Below are positions 1 through 9,671 of a stretch of DNA of 64,000 nt, piece after piece (within the stretch, counting starts at the first letter, position 1; each line of letters opens with the position of its first letter). Below the pieces are notes generated by a model that searched no databases, had not been told where the DNA came from, and was given only the letters and a program-made list of their open reading frames with translations. This stretch comes from Stenotrophomonas sp046736075 (GTDB lineage: Bacteria > Pseudomonadota > Gammaproteobacteria > Xanthomonadales > Xanthomonadaceae): the NCBI RefSeq assembly GCF_046736075.1, contig NZ_CP177163.1, forward strand, positions 3,410,001 to 3,474,000, read 5' to 3'. The position numbers were made by a program, and so were the translations under genes.

Positions 1-1413
1 ATCGGCGTCCACATCGCTCAGGGCCGACTGCAGCGCACCTTCGCCACGCAGGATCGCCGAGGGCATCAGCTCGCCGTAGCGGCTCTGGAACTTCATGTGG
101 CCCAGCTCCAGCGCCTGGTGCGCGGTGGGCTTCCAGGTGCCTTTGAGCAGCCAGGACTGGTTGTCCACGGAGGTGTTGAGGACCTCCTCGCCGGCGCGGA
201 AGCGGTTCAGGCCCTCGAAGCTGACCGTGGTGTACTCCACCCAGCGCCCGCGGCTGTCGGTGGTGCGCCGGGTGGAGAACACCGGTTCCGGCGCGTTGGG
301 GCCGTTCTCGCCGGCGAAGTAGTTGCCGGTCTTGCGGCGCGCGTAGACGCCGACCACCTCGAACTGGTCCCAGCGCCTGGCCACGGCGAGGCTGCCGCTG
401 CCGCCGGTGGGCGTGCCGGTGCTCGGGCGGTCCATGCCGGTGTCGTCGGCGAAGGAGGTCGGCACCGGCTGGCGGGTGCAGGTGCGGCCGCCCCCGCAGT
501 CGGTCAGGAACTGCCCGCCGTTGCGCAGGCCGCCGGTGGTGTAGGCCGGGGGAGGCGAGGTGCTGTTGTCGCTGAAGCCGCCCTTGAGGCGGATGCCCCA
601 GTCCTTGTCGCCGGTGATGATGTCCTCGGCGTTGAGCGTGCGCATGCTGACCACGCCGCCGATCGCGCCCACGCCTTCGGCGCCTGCGCTGGGGCCTTTC
701 TCGATGTTGATGCCGCCGATCATGTCCGGATCGATGTAGCTGCGCCCGGCCACGCCGGCGTAGCCGCGGTACACGGTGACCTGCTGCTGGCTGCCGTCGA
801 TCACCACCGGCACGCGGTTGAAGCCCTGCATGCCGCGGATGTTGAGATCCAGCGCGCCGGAGTTGCGGTTGTCACCGTTGAGCACGCCCGGCACGCTCTT
901 GAAGATGTCGCCGGCCTGGGTGCCGCGGAAGCGCTCGATCTGCTCCTGCGACAGGTACGCGCCGGACTGCGGCGAGGCGTAGGGCCGGTCGGCCGGGTTG
1001 AGGCGGTCATTGCCCAGGAGCGTGCGGTTGCCCTGGTCGCCCTGCACGCGCAGTGTGCCCACGCGCTGCACGCCGTTGGCCGGCGCGCGCTGCACGGTGA
1101 GCGCGCCGCTGGCGGTGGTGGCCAGCTCCAGCCCGCTGCCCTGCAGAGCCTGCGCGGCGGCCTGCTCGGCGGACATGCGGCCCTCGATGGCCGGCGCGCG
1201 CAGGCCACGGACCAGGGCCGGGTCCACCGACAGGGTGCGCCCGGCATCGGCGGCGATGCGGTTCAACGTGGCACCCAGCGGGCCGGCCTCGATGCGGTAG
1301 TCCAGCGCGGCGGACGCGCTGGGTGCGGTCTGCGCGTGTACCAGCGGGGCGGTGGTGGCCAGCGACAGGGCCAGGGCGAGGCAGGAAGGGCGGAACAGGC
1401 GTGAGGCAGGCAT
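1..1413 (-). CDS. TonB-dependent outer-membrane receptor with STN signalling domain (partial)
   Basis: The reading frame stays open to the left edge, so only the first 471 residues are present. The start ATG is followed by a typical Sec signal peptide ending in VHA. Next comes an STN (secretin/TonB short N-terminal) domain at about residues 37-90 (LDYRIEAGPLGATLNRIA), then a plug domain at about 125-260 (RFRGTQAGDIFKSVPGVLNG; VPVVIDGSQQQ; IEKGPSAG). Receptors with an STN domain signal through a FecR-type anti-sigma factor to a FecI-type sigma factor, and those two genes lie immediately upstream on the same strand. The ligand cannot be settled from this fragment. The YRGYAGVAG-RSYIDPD stretch recalls HasR-like haem receptors, but a ferric siderophore is equally possible. 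The gap to fecR is 92 bp, a likely place for a FecI-dependent promoter. Confidence 0.9.
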   Translation of the reverse strand, partial: MPASRLFRPSCLALALSLATTAPLVHAQTAPSASAALDYRIEAGPLGATLNRIAADAGRTLSVDPALVRGLRAPAIEGRMSAEQAAAQALQGSGLELATTASGALTVQRAPANGVQRVGTLRVQGDQGNRTLLGNDRLNPADRPYASPQSGAYLSQEQIERFRGTQAGDIFKSVPGVLNGDNRNSGALDLNIRGMQGFNRVPVVIDGSQQQVTVYRGYAGVAGRSYIDPDMIGGINIEKGPSAGAEGVGAIGGVVSMRTLNAEDIITGDKDWGIRLKGGFSDNSTSPPPAYTTGGLRNGGQFLTDCGGGRTCTRQPVPTSFADDTGMDRPSTGTPTGGSGSLAVARRWDQFEVVGVYARRKTGNYFAGENGPNAPEPVFSTRRTTDSRGRWVEYTTVSFEGLNRFRAGEEVLNTSVDNQSWLLKGTWKPTAHQALELGHMKFQSRYGELMPSAILRGEGALQSALSDVDAD

Positions 1414-1505
1414 CGATACGGCGTCCGAATAGGGGGTTCGGATAGAGGTGTGTATCGAGCGCGGAAAACCGGACACGGCGGCGGCAGAAAAATGAAAGTC
1501 GGCGT

Positions 1506-2465
1506 TCATCGGCGGTCGATCAGGGTGATCGGGCCGTACTGGCGGATCGTGAGCGGCAGGGTTTCGGCCAGCGCGCGCAGGGTGCGATCGCTGTCGTCCA
1601 GCGCGAACACGCCCTGCACGCGCAGCGCGGCGGCGGCATCGGACACGCGCAGGAAGCCGGGGCGGTACGGGCGCAGCCGTGCGATCAGGGCTGACAACGG
1701 GGCGTTGTCCAGGCTGACCTGCCCGCGCACCCAGTCGGTCGCCTGCGCGGGAACGGGGCCGGCGGCGGCCAGCCCACGCACGCTGGCGCGCGCGGAGAAG
1801 CCGGCCTGCACCTGCAACCGGCTGCCATCGTCGCCGTGCAGCACCGCGTGGTCGCGCAGCACCGACAGGGTGCTGCCGTCATCGTCGCGCTCCACCATCA
1901 CGCTGCCGCGCAGTAGCGCCACCTGCGCGTACAGGCCATGCAGCAGCAGCGGGCGCGGGTCGGCGGCGGCCTCCAGCAACACCCGGCCACGGCGCAGCCA
2001 CAGCTGGCGACGGCTGCCGTCGAAGACCACATCCACCGCGCTGCGCGCATCGAGCACCACGCTGCTGCCGTCGTCCAGCGCGAAGCGGCGGCGCTGCGCG
2101 GTAGCGGTGCGCAGGTCCGCGCCCAGCTCGCGCAGCGGGAACTGGCGGTCGGCCCACGCGGCCGCGCCTGCGCCGGTCACGGTGAGCACGGCCAGCGAGC
2201 GCAGCGCGGTCCGCCGCGCCGGGCGCAGCAGCAGGTCGCGCGCCTGCTGGGTCTGGCCCGGGTGCTGTGCGGCCACGTCGCGCAGCCGTTCGAAGCGGTG
2301 CTGCACCTGCTGCAGTTCGTCCCACGCCTGCCGATGCAGCAGGGCCGAATCCAGCCAGTCCTGCAGGCGCACGGGCGCATCGGCCCCCGCGCGGCCGGAC
2401 TGCAGCAGCACCATCCAGTCGATCGCCGCGGCCATCGCGGCCCGCTCGGGCGTGGTCGCGCTCAT
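1506..2465 (-). CDS. FecR-type transmembrane anti-sigma factor
   Basis: A 319-residue FecR family protein. It has an N-terminal DUF4880-like cytoplasmic region (residues about 5-90: AAIDWMVLLQSG, RLQDWLD, HRQAWDELQ), a single hydrophobic segment near 90-110 (TALRSLAVLTVTGAGAAAWA), and a periplasmic FecR domain (LDDGSSVVLDARSAVDVVF; RRGRVLLEA) with a C-terminal STN-like part (PLSALIARLRPYRPGFLRV). It would sense the loaded receptor in the periplasm and control the sigma factor at the inner membrane. The ATG chosen here overlaps the sigma-factor stop as ATGA, indicating translational coupling. A start 36 bp further upstream is possible but would lie deeper inside the sigma gene. Confidence 0.88.
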   Translation of the reverse strand: MSATTPERAAMAAAIDWMVLLQSGRAGADAPVRLQDWLDSALLHRQAWDELQQVQHRFERLRDVAAQHPGQTQQARDLLLRPARRTALRSLAVLTVTGAGAAAWADRQFPLRELGADLRTATAQRRRFALDDGSSVVLDARSAVDVVFDGSRRQLWLRRGRVLLEAAADPRPLLLHGLYAQVALLRGSVMVERDDDGSTLSVLRDHAVLHGDDGSRLQVQAGFSARASVRGLAAAGPVPAQATDWVRGQVSLDNAPLSALIARLRPYRPGFLRVSDAAAALRVQGVFALDDSDRTLRALAETLPLTIRQYGPITLIDRR

Positions 2466-2983
2466 CCGGTCGCCGCCTCGCGCAGATCCTCCAGACAGCA
2501 CTGCCAGGCCTGGCGCAGGTAGCGGCCCACCGTGCGCACCGACACCCCGAGGCGGCGCGCGATCTCGTCGTGGCCCAGGCCGTCCAGCTGGCTGTAGAGG
2601 AACGCCGCGCGGGCGGCGGCCGGCAGCCCCTGCATGGCCCGGTCGACCAGCAGCACCGTTTCCAGCAGCAGGGCGCGCTCCTCCGGCGAGGGCGAAAACG
2701 CCTCCGGGCTGTGCCGCAGCTGTTCCAGCCAGGCCTGCTCCAGGTCCCGCCGGCGGCGCAGGTGGAACAGCAGCCGCTTGGCGATGGTGGTCAGGAATGC
2801 ACGCGGCTCCACGATGCTCGCCAGCGGCGTGCGGGAGGCCGCCACCTGGGTGAAGGTCTCGGCGGTCAGATCCTCGGCGTCCCAGCGGCAGCGCATCTGG
2901 CGGCTCAGCCGCGCAAGCAGCCAGCGGTGATGCTCACGGAACAGCGAGGCGAGCGCATCAGGGGAGACGACCGGGGACGACAT
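2462..2983 (-). CDS. ECF sigma factor, FecI family
   Basis: A 173-residue ECF sigma factor of normal family length. Region 2 is at about residues 12-80 (HHRWLLARLSRQMRCRWDAE with DLTAETFTQVA). Region 4, with its helix-turn-helix, is at about 120-170 (FLYSQLDGLGHDEIARRLGV, SVRTVGRYLRQA). FecI-type factors direct RNA polymerase to the receptor promoter when FecR relays a ligand signal. It is the first gene of the set, overlaps fecR by four bases, and is preceded by a probable Fur box, so expression should rise on iron limitation. Confidence 0.9.
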   Translation of the reverse strand: MSSPVVSPDALASLFREHHRWLLARLSRQMRCRWDAEDLTAETFTQVAASRTPLASIVEPRAFLTTIAKRLLFHLRRRRDLEQAWLEQLRHSPEAFSPSPEERALLLETVLLVDRAMQGLPAAARAAFLYSQLDGLGHDEIARRLGVSVRTVGRYLRQAWQCCLEDLREAATG

Positions 2984-2995
2984 TGCGATCTATGC

Positions 2996-3018
2996 AAATG
3001 AGAAGTGTTCGCATTATT
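2996..3018. promoter_or_regulatory. Probable Fur box upstream of the FecI-type sigma gene
   Basis: The sequence AAATGAGAAGTGTTCGCATT plus ATT resembles Fur sites of the form TGAGAATnATTCTCA: the half-sites TGAGAAg and gTTCgCA are each one or two bases off. It sits 13 bp upstream of the sigma-factor start codon, inside a short AT-rich stretch where the promoter should be. The assignment is by eye and by the function of the downstream genes. Confidence 0.55.
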
Positions 3019-3213
3019 GCATGATTGGGGGCGGGCCGGGAGGGTGGGGGTGGCGTACTGGGGACCGCACAAGCGCGCCGCCTGATTGCGCTGCAGCATC
3101 AGTGCATAGGAAGAAGCCGCGTTGAAATGTAGGTGGATACAACGATAGCCGCTGGGATTCGAGTATCAGTTTTCGATAGCAAATTGGTTATTGACGATCG
3201 CTGAAGGAAGGTG

Positions 3214-3354
3214 ATGGATAAGTTCGTGGATTTCGTGACCAAGAACTGCAAGCTGGCGGCGTCGCTATCCGTCGTTTCCTTGGCGTCATTCTTTGCGAGT
3301 TTTGCCGCTATTGCTGCCGTGGGTGGGGGGATGAAGGAAAGGCGGGCGGAATGA
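3214..3354 (+). CDS. Tiny membrane protein (46 aa), first of a coupled cluster
   Basis: The ATG follows a good Shine-Dalgarno sequence (GAAGGAAGG, six to eight bases upstream). The 46-residue product starts MDKFVDFVTKNCKLAAS, has one hydrophobic helix (about residues 15-38, rich in Ala, Ser, Phe) and ends in a charged tail MKERRAE. No family is recognised. Its stop overlaps the next start as ATGA. The local sequence is clearly AT-richer than the flanking operons, which suggests acquired DNA. Single-helix proteins of this size include small phage proteins, toxins and regulatory membrane peptides, and none of these can be chosen here. Confidence 0.5.
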   Translation: MDKFVDFVTKNCKLAASLSVVSLASFFASFAAIAAVGGGMKERRAE

Positions 3355-3434
3355 CTATCGGCTGCGTAATGGCCGTGTTTCTTCTCAGCTCCTTCTTCGC
3401 AATGGTGATGTCGACGATCGGTGTGGTTGGGTGA
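3351..3434 (+). CDS. Tiny hydrophobic peptide (27 aa), second of the cluster
   Basis: This frame is open for 27 residues (MTIGCVMAVFLLSSFFAMVM then STIGVVG). It starts with an ATG that overlaps the previous stop (ATGA) and ends with a TGA that overlaps the following GTG (GTGA). Almost the whole product is one predicted transmembrane helix with a single Cys. No homology is recognised. The support is positional: perfect stop/start overlaps on both sides argue that it is translated. Confidence 0.38.
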   Translation: MTIGCVMAVFLLSSFFAMVMSTIGVVG

Positions 3435-3715
3435 TCTCCATGATTCTCATGATCGTGGCGCTTGCTGCGTGGGTTAACGCTGTTGCCGCGCACGTTCTTC
3501 TTGTAAGGATGGATAAGTCACACCCGAATGTGCTGCGCAGGGTTGGTATTCAGAAAGTGGATTGGTGGTTCGCGTGCCTGCGTGGAGTGTTCATTCTCGC
3601 AATGACGCATCAGGGGCTGAGCGTTCCTGCTGGAACACGGTGGGTGTTGAGGGGCGTTGTGGCCACATACGCAGTTCTGATCGTGTATGGGGTTGTAACG
3701 ATGCTGCGTTTGTAG
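3431..3715 (+). CDS. Small membrane protein (94 aa), third of the cluster
   Basis: A GTG start, coupled by GTGA overlap to the preceding frame, opens a 94-residue protein with about three hydrophobic stretches (residues 2-24, 46-60 and 72-92) separated by a basic loop (RMDKSHPNVLRRVGIQK) and a WW pair. An ATG three codons downstream is an alternative start. It resembles no family that I can name. The base composition matches the rest of this pocket rather than the GC-rich neighbours. Confidence 0.6.
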   Translation: MISMILMIVALAAWVNAVAAHVLLVRMDKSHPNVLRRVGIQKVDWWFACLRGVFILAMTHQGLSVPAGTRWVLRGVVATYAVLIVYGVVTMLRL

Positions 3716-3758
3716 ATTGCTGTCGTCGTCACGGGCTCTGCGTCAGGTTCGCGGCGAG

Positions 3759-3830
3759 ATGGTTGCAATACGCGTGTTGTTGGCGATTACGGTTGTTGCT
3801 TTTACCGTGGCAGCCTTCATGACCGGCTGA
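3759..3830 (+). CDS. Tiny hydrophobic peptide (23 aa), possible fourth member
   Basis: ATG preceded by GGCGAG encodes MVAIRVLLAITVVAFTVAAF followed by MTG, a single membrane-spanning segment with one Arg near the start. It lies 43 bp after the 94-residue gene on the same strand and in the same AT-richer pocket. The short length makes chance occurrence possible. It is listed because the character of the product matches the three genes before it. Confidence 0.3.
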   Translation: MVAIRVLLAITVVAFTVAAFMTG

Positions 3831-3930
3831 GTCATTGGAACGCCGGCGCGACACTGCTATCGGCAGCGGTCCACTACGGCGTCACACCGGTAGCAATGCA
3901 CGACGGACGGATACCGTTGTCCAGATACGA

Positions 3931-3956
3931 CAACGCCGCGGTTTTCCGCGGCGTTG
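3931..3956. terminator. Strong hairpin downstream of the suf operon
   Basis: A perfect 11-bp inverted repeat (CAACGCCGCGG, loop TTTT, then its complement) lies 27 bp beyond the sufS stop. There is no U-run on either strand, so it may act as an mRNA 3' stabiliser or a weak terminator for suf, and for the small membrane genes arriving from the other side. Confidence 0.55.
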
Positions 3957-3982
3957 CAGGTTCCGGCACTGAAGTGAGGCGA

Positions 3983-5239
3983 TCACCCCAGCAGCTTGCG
4001 CACCTTGTTCAACGCCGCAATGAACCGCTCGATTTCGTCATGCGTGTTGTAGAACGCAAGCGAAGCACGGCACGTGGCCGCCACGCCGTAATACTGCAGC
4101 AGCGGGTGTGCGCAGTGCTGCCCGGAGCGTACGGCGACGCCTTCCAGGTCGAGCAGGGTGGCCAGGTCGTGTGCGTGTGCGCCGTCGATCAGGAAGGAGA
4201 CCACGGCGGCCTTGTCCGGCGTGGTGCCGAAGATGCGCAGGCCGTCGATCTTGTTCAGCTCTTCGGTGAAGTGCGCCAGCAGGTCGGCCTCGCGTGCTTC
4301 CACGTGCTCCAGGCCGAGCGTTTCCAGGTAGTCCACCGCCACACCCAGGCCGATGAAGCCGGCGATGTTGGGGGTGCCGGCCTCGAACTTGTGCGGGGCG
4401 TCGTTGAACACGGTGCCCTCGAAGCTGACTTCCTTGATCATCTCGCCGCCACCCAGGAACGGGGGCATGGCATCGAGGTGCTCGCGTCGGGCCCACAGGG
4501 CGCCGGTGCCGGTGGGGCCGCACATCTTGTGGCCGGTGATGGCGTAGAAGTCGCAGCCGATCGCGGCGATGTCGACCTTGCGGTGCGGCACGGCCTGCGA
4601 GCCGTCCACCACGGTGATGATGCCGCGCTTGCGCGCTTCCCGGCAGATCTCGCGGACCGGATTCACCGTGCCCAGCACGTTGGAGACGTGGGCGACGGCA
4701 AGCAGCTTGACCTCGGGGGTCATGGCCTTGCGCAGGGCGTCCAGGTCGAGCGCGCCTTCCGGGGTGATCTCGGCAACGCGGATGGTCGCGCCGGTGCGCT
4801 GGGCGACCAGCTGCCACGGCACGATGTTGGCGTGGTGCTCCATGCGCGAGACCAGGATGACGTCGCCGGCCTTCAGGCGCGGCAGCGCCCACGAGTAGGC
4901 CACCAGGTTGAGCGCGAAGGTGGTGCCGCTGCAAAGCACGAGCTCGCTGGCGCGCACGTTGAGGAAGCGCGCCAGCTTGGTGCGCGCGCCCTCGTAGGCA
5001 TCGGTGGCTTCGGTGCCCAGCGCGTGCACGGCACGGCTGACGTTGGCGTTGTAGCGGCGGTAGAACTCGTCCACCGCGCCGATCACCTGCACCGGCTTCT
5101 GGCCGGTGTTGGCGTTGTCGAAGTACACCAGCGGCTTGCCGTGCACTTCGCGCATCAGCAGCGGGAAGTCCAGGCGCACGCGCTCCCAGTCGGGGGCGCT
5201 GTCGGTGGGCACGACCGGGCGCGGCGTGGACAGGTTCAT
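3983..5239 (-). CDS. sufS: Cysteine desulfurase SufS
   Basis: A 418-residue group II cysteine desulfurase. It takes sulfur from L-cysteine as a persulfide for Fe-S cluster assembly on SufBCD, in the cytoplasm. Visible motifs: the PLP lysine in ITGHKMCGPTGTG (K238) and the catalytic cysteine in RSGQHCAHPLLQYY (C376); the N-terminus DFPLLMREVHGKPLVYFDNA is typical. The ATG overlaps the sufD stop (ATGA). A longer open frame upstream is only an artefact inside sufD. It is the last gene of the operon and no SufE gene is visible nearby, so a sulfur-acceptor partner must be encoded elsewhere. Confidence 0.96.
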   Translation of the reverse strand: MNLSTPRPVVPTDSAPDWERVRLDFPLLMREVHGKPLVYFDNANTGQKPVQVIGAVDEFYRRYNANVSRAVHALGTEATDAYEGARTKLARFLNVRASELVLCSGTTFALNLVAYSWALPRLKAGDVILVSRMEHHANIVPWQLVAQRTGATIRVAEITPEGALDLDALRKAMTPEVKLLAVAHVSNVLGTVNPVREICREARKRGIITVVDGSQAVPHRKVDIAAIGCDFYAITGHKMCGPTGTGALWARREHLDAMPPFLGGGEMIKEVSFEGTVFNDAPHKFEAGTPNIAGFIGLGVAVDYLETLGLEHVEAREADLLAHFTEELNKIDGLRIFGTTPDKAAVVSFLIDGAHAHDLATLLDLEGVAVRSGQHCAHPLLQYYGVAATCRASLAFYNTHDEIERFIAALNKVRKLLG

Positions 5240-6498
5240 GCCAGGCCTGCCTGTGCCAGCGCGCGGTCCAGGTGACGGGCGAGCTGCTCGGTCAGGCGCG
5301 CGTCGAGCACCTTGAGCGGTTCGTGGCAGAACGCCGCGCTGAGCAGCTGCTGCGCCTGGTCGGCGGGCAGGCCGCGCGAGCGCAGGTAGAACAGCGCATT
5401 GGCGTCGAGCTGGCCCACGGTGGCACCGTGCGCGGCCTTCACCTCGTCGGCGTCGATCACCAGCGTGGGCTGGGTATCGATCTCGGCATCGGCCGAGAGC
5501 AGCAGGTTCTTGTTGGACAGGTTGGCGTCGGTGCCATCGGCGCCTTCGCGGATGTGGATGCCGCCGTGGAAGACCACGCGGCTGCGGTTGGCGGCCACGC
5601 CACGCCACAGCATTTCCGAGGCGGTATCACGTGCGATGTGGTCGATGCCCAGGCGGGTATCGACATGGCGGCGGCCATTGCCTAGCAGCACGCCGTTGGC
5701 GGTCAGCTGGGCGTTGTCGCCTTCCAGGCGCACGTTGAGCTCGTGGCGGCTCAGTGCGGCGCCCAGCTCCAAATCGATGCGGCGGTACTGGGCGTTGCGG
5801 GCCAGCACGGCGTCGGTGCGCAGCAGCGTGGTGGCGCGCACGCCATCGGCCTGCACGCGGGCATGGGCCAGCACGGCGTCCTGCGCCAGGTGCACATGCA
5901 CGAGGGTGTTGCCCAGGTGGGCGACATCGCCCACATGCAGGTGGTGCTCGATCACGCCCAGCGAGGCGCCGGCACGCAGTTCGATCAGGTGGCGGTGGTG
6001 CCAGGCCAGGTCGGTGTCGCCGGCCACGCTGACGAACACCAGCTGCAGCGGCAGCTCGATCTGTGCGTTGTCATCCACGCGCACCAGCACGCCTTCGTCG
6101 GCGAGGGCGGCGTTGAGGCGGGCGAAGATCTCGTCGCTGCGCTCGAAACGGCGGCCGAGGAAGCGCAGCGCGTCTTCGCCGCCGGCCAGTGCCGAGGACA
6201 GGGTCTGCACCTGCACGCCGGCCGGCAGGGCCGCCAGGTCGCTCAGTGCCTCGGACGGGCGGCCGTTGACGAACACCAGGCGCGGCGACGGGATGTCGGC
6301 CAGCAGCGCGGGGTCGACGTCGCCGGCGGCCAGCGGCGCCGGGCGGAAGCTGCGGCGTTCCAGCTGGCGCAGCGAGGTGTACTTCCAGGCTTCGGTGCGC
6401 GGACCCGGCAGGCCGGCCTGCAGCGCCGCATCCAGCTCGGCGCGACGGGCGTCGCTGCCGCAGAAGCCACTGGCGAGGGAATCGAGCAGGGCGCTCAT
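5236..6498 (-). CDS. sufD: Fe-S cluster assembly protein SufD
   Basis: A 420-residue SufD scaffold subunit. The conserved C-terminal block AAHGATVGQLDANALFYLRS contains H357, equivalent to the histidine that in E. coli SufD takes part in cluster formation at the SufB-SufD interface. The beta-helix core is typical (LIELRAGASLGVIEHHLHV; DAVLARNAQYRRIDLELG). It partners SufB and the SufC ATPase. The start overlaps the sufC stop by one base (TGATG) and the stop overlaps the sufS start by four, so the three genes are translated in coupled fashion. Confidence 0.95.
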   Translation of the reverse strand: MSALLDSLASGFCGSDARRAELDAALQAGLPGPRTEAWKYTSLRQLERRSFRPAPLAAGDVDPALLADIPSPRLVFVNGRPSEALSDLAALPAGVQVQTLSSALAGGEDALRFLGRRFERSDEIFARLNAALADEGVLVRVDDNAQIELPLQLVFVSVAGDTDLAWHHRHLIELRAGASLGVIEHHLHVGDVAHLGNTLVHVHLAQDAVLAHARVQADGVRATTLLRTDAVLARNAQYRRIDLELGAALSRHELNVRLEGDNAQLTANGVLLGNGRRHVDTRLGIDHIARDTASEMLWRGVAANRSRVVFHGGIHIREGADGTDANLSNKNLLLSADAEIDTQPTLVIDADEVKAAHGATVGQLDANALFYLRSRGLPADQAQQLLSAAFCHEPLKVLDARLTEQLARHLDRALAQAGLA

Positions 6499-7262
6499 CA
6501 GACCGCCGCCTCCGGCACCACGCGGTCCTTCAGGAAGTGGTAGCCGTGGGCTTCCAGTTCCAGCGCCAGTTCCGGGCCGCCGCTCTGCACGATCTTCCCG
6601 TCGGCCAGCACGTGCACCACGTCCGGCTTGATGTAGTCGAGCAGGCGCTGGTAGTGGGTGATGACCAGGAACGAGCGGTCCGGCGAGCGCAGTGCGTTGA
6701 CGCCGTCGGCTACGCTCTTGAGCGCGTCGATGTCCAGGCCGGAGTCGGTTTCGTCCAGGATGGCCAGCTTCGGCTCGAGCACCGCCAGCTGGAAGATCTC
6801 GTTGCGCTTCTTCTCGCCACCGGAGAAGCCTTCGTTGACGCCACGGTGCAGCAGTTCGTCCTTCAGGTGCAGCACGGCCAGCTTCTGGCGCACCAGCTTG
6901 AGGAACTGCATGGAATCCAGTTCTTCCTGGCCACGTGCCTTGCGCTGCGCGTTGAGCGCGGCACGCAGGAAGTAGGTGTTGTTCACGCCGGGGATTTCCA
7001 CCGGGTACTGGAAGGCCAGGAACAGGCCGGCGGCAGCACGCTCTTCGGGCGCCAGTTCGAGCAGGTCGGTGCCTTCGAACTGGACGCTGCCTTCGCTGAC
7101 CTCATAGCCGTCGCGGCCGGCCAGCACGTTGCCCAGGGTGGACTTGCCGGCGCCGTTGGGGCCCATGATGGCGTGCACCTGGCCAGGCTTCACGTCCAGC
7201 GACAGGCCCTTGAGGATTTCCTTGTCGCCGATGCGGGCGTGCAGGTTGTCGATCTTCAACAT
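6498..7262 (-). CDS. sufC: Fe-S assembly ATPase SufC
   Basis: A 254-residue ABC-type ATPase of the SufBCD complex. Walker A is GPNGAGKST (residues 34-42), the signature is FSGGEKKRNE, Walker B is LAILDETDSGLD and the switch histidine is in VITHYQRLLDY. The SGLDIDALK stretch is characteristic of SufC rather than transport ABC proteins. There is no membrane partner, and the neighbours are sufB upstream and sufD downstream. A 46-bp gap separates it from the DUF1311 gene. Confidence 0.97.
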   Translation of the reverse strand: MLKIDNLHARIGDKEILKGLSLDVKPGQVHAIMGPNGAGKSTLGNVLAGRDGYEVSEGSVQFEGTDLLELAPEERAAAGLFLAFQYPVEIPGVNNTYFLRAALNAQRKARGQEELDSMQFLKLVRQKLAVLHLKDELLHRGVNEGFSGGEKKRNEIFQLAVLEPKLAILDETDSGLDIDALKSVADGVNALRSPDRSFLVITHYQRLLDYIKPDVVHVLADGKIVQSGGPELALELEAHGYHFLKDRVVPEAAV

Positions 7263-7308
7263 TGCGATAGTCGTCTTGTCAGATAGGGGGTTGGGCGTGC
7301 AGCGCGAC

Positions 7309-7712
7309 TCAGAGGTCGTATTCGCTGCGCTCCAGGAATTCGTTGCGCAGGTAGGTGGTGCGGGTTTCGGTCAGCGCGGCCTTGTAGCCGGCATACAGCA
7401 TCGGGTACATCGAGCCGTACAGGACGCGCGGGTTCTCGTCCTTGCCTACCGGATAACGCGCCTCCAGGTCGGCGTCGCGCAGTTGGATCCACAGCCGCTG
7501 GGCGGCTTTGATCTTCTCCAGCGCGACCGCTTCACCGGCGTGTTTGGCCAGCACCTGGCGATACACGGCGTTGAGCGCGGCGTCGGCCTGCTGCAGTTCC
7601 TGCGCGGCGCAGGCGTTGAGTTCCATCTGGTTGCCGCCGGGGTTGCAGTCGGCGCTCTGCGCGAACGCCGGCCATGTGGCACCCAGCAGCAGGACGAGAG
7701 CGAGCAGGGTCT

Positions 7713-7716
<4 letters not shown>
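7309..7716 (-). CDS. DUF1311/LprI-type secreted protein inside the suf operon
   Basis: A 135-residue protein with a clear signal peptide (MKTLLALVLLLGATWPAFAQ) and a DUF1311 domain (CNPGGNQMELNACAAQELQQ, ALNAVYRQVL, KIKAAQRLWIQLRDADLEA). This domain occurs in the lysozyme inhibitor LprI and in many periplasmic proteins of unclear role; conserved cysteines are present. The ATG overlaps the sufB stop (ATGA) and the gene is followed by sufC, so a periplasmic protein is co-translated with cytoplasmic Fe-S machinery. A direct role in cluster assembly seems unlikely from its location in the cell; co-expression under oxidative or iron stress is the simplest reading. Confidence 0.88.
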
Positions 7717-9188
<1,472 letters not shown>

Positions 9189-9204
9189 GGGGGCTGCCTG
9201 TGGA

Positions 9205-9657
9205 TCAGGAGACGACGTCCGCCGCGATGGCGCGGCGGTGGGCGTCAACAAGGGGAAGAGGGGGCAGGATCTGCGCCAGGCTGACCGCGCGCAGGGCCTC
9301 GGCCACCACGTCGTTGATCAGCCGCCAGCTGCTGCGCGCACCGCACTGCAGCTCGCGGCCGCACTGGCTGTGGTCGTGGCTGCACTCGGTCAGGGCCAGC
9401 GGCCCCTCCATCGCCTCGACGATCTCGAACAGCGAGATCTGCTCGGCGGGCCGGGTGAGGCGGTAACCGCCACGCACGCCGCGCAGGCCTTCCACCAGGC
9501 CGGCCTGGGCAAGCGGCTTGAGCAGCTTGCTGACGGTCGGCGGTTCAAGGCTGGCGAACTCGGCCAGTTCGGTCGCGCTGAGCACCTCGCCCGGGCGGGC
9601 GGCAAGTACGGTCAGCACGACGGTGGCGTAATCGGTGAGCTTGGTGACGCGGAGCAT
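9205..9657 (-). CDS. Rrf2-family SUF operon regulator
   Basis: A 150-residue Rrf2/IscR-like repressor of the subgroup found with suf operons in xanthomonads. The winged helix is at residues 1-65 (LTDYATVVLTVLA; SLEPPTVSKLLKPL; GGYRLTRPAEQ). Three cysteines, C92, C99 and C105 (ECSHDHSQCGRELQCG), are spaced almost as the IscR [2Fe-2S] ligands C92, C98 and C104. It heads the operon and probably senses Fe-S supply and represses suf including itself. The Cys spacing differs by one residue from IscR, which may reflect a different coordination loop. Confidence 0.92.
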   Translation of the reverse strand: MLRVTKLTDYATVVLTVLAARPGEVLSATELAEFASLEPPTVSKLLKPLAQAGLVEGLRGVRGGYRLTRPAEQISLFEIVEAMEGPLALTECSHDHSQCGRELQCGARSSWRLINDVVAEALRAVSLAQILPPLPLVDAHRRAIAADVVS

Positions 9658-9671
9658 GGGGAGGGCAGAAC

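Noticed and set aside
3214..3830. Complete filamentous prophage
   Set aside because: The small hydrophobic genes resemble such phages only in size; no replication, assembly or integrase gene is present.
3896..5275. Plus-strand frame of 459 codons across the sufS region
   Set aside because: Antisense to sufS, no domain, and it starts in the terminator hairpin.
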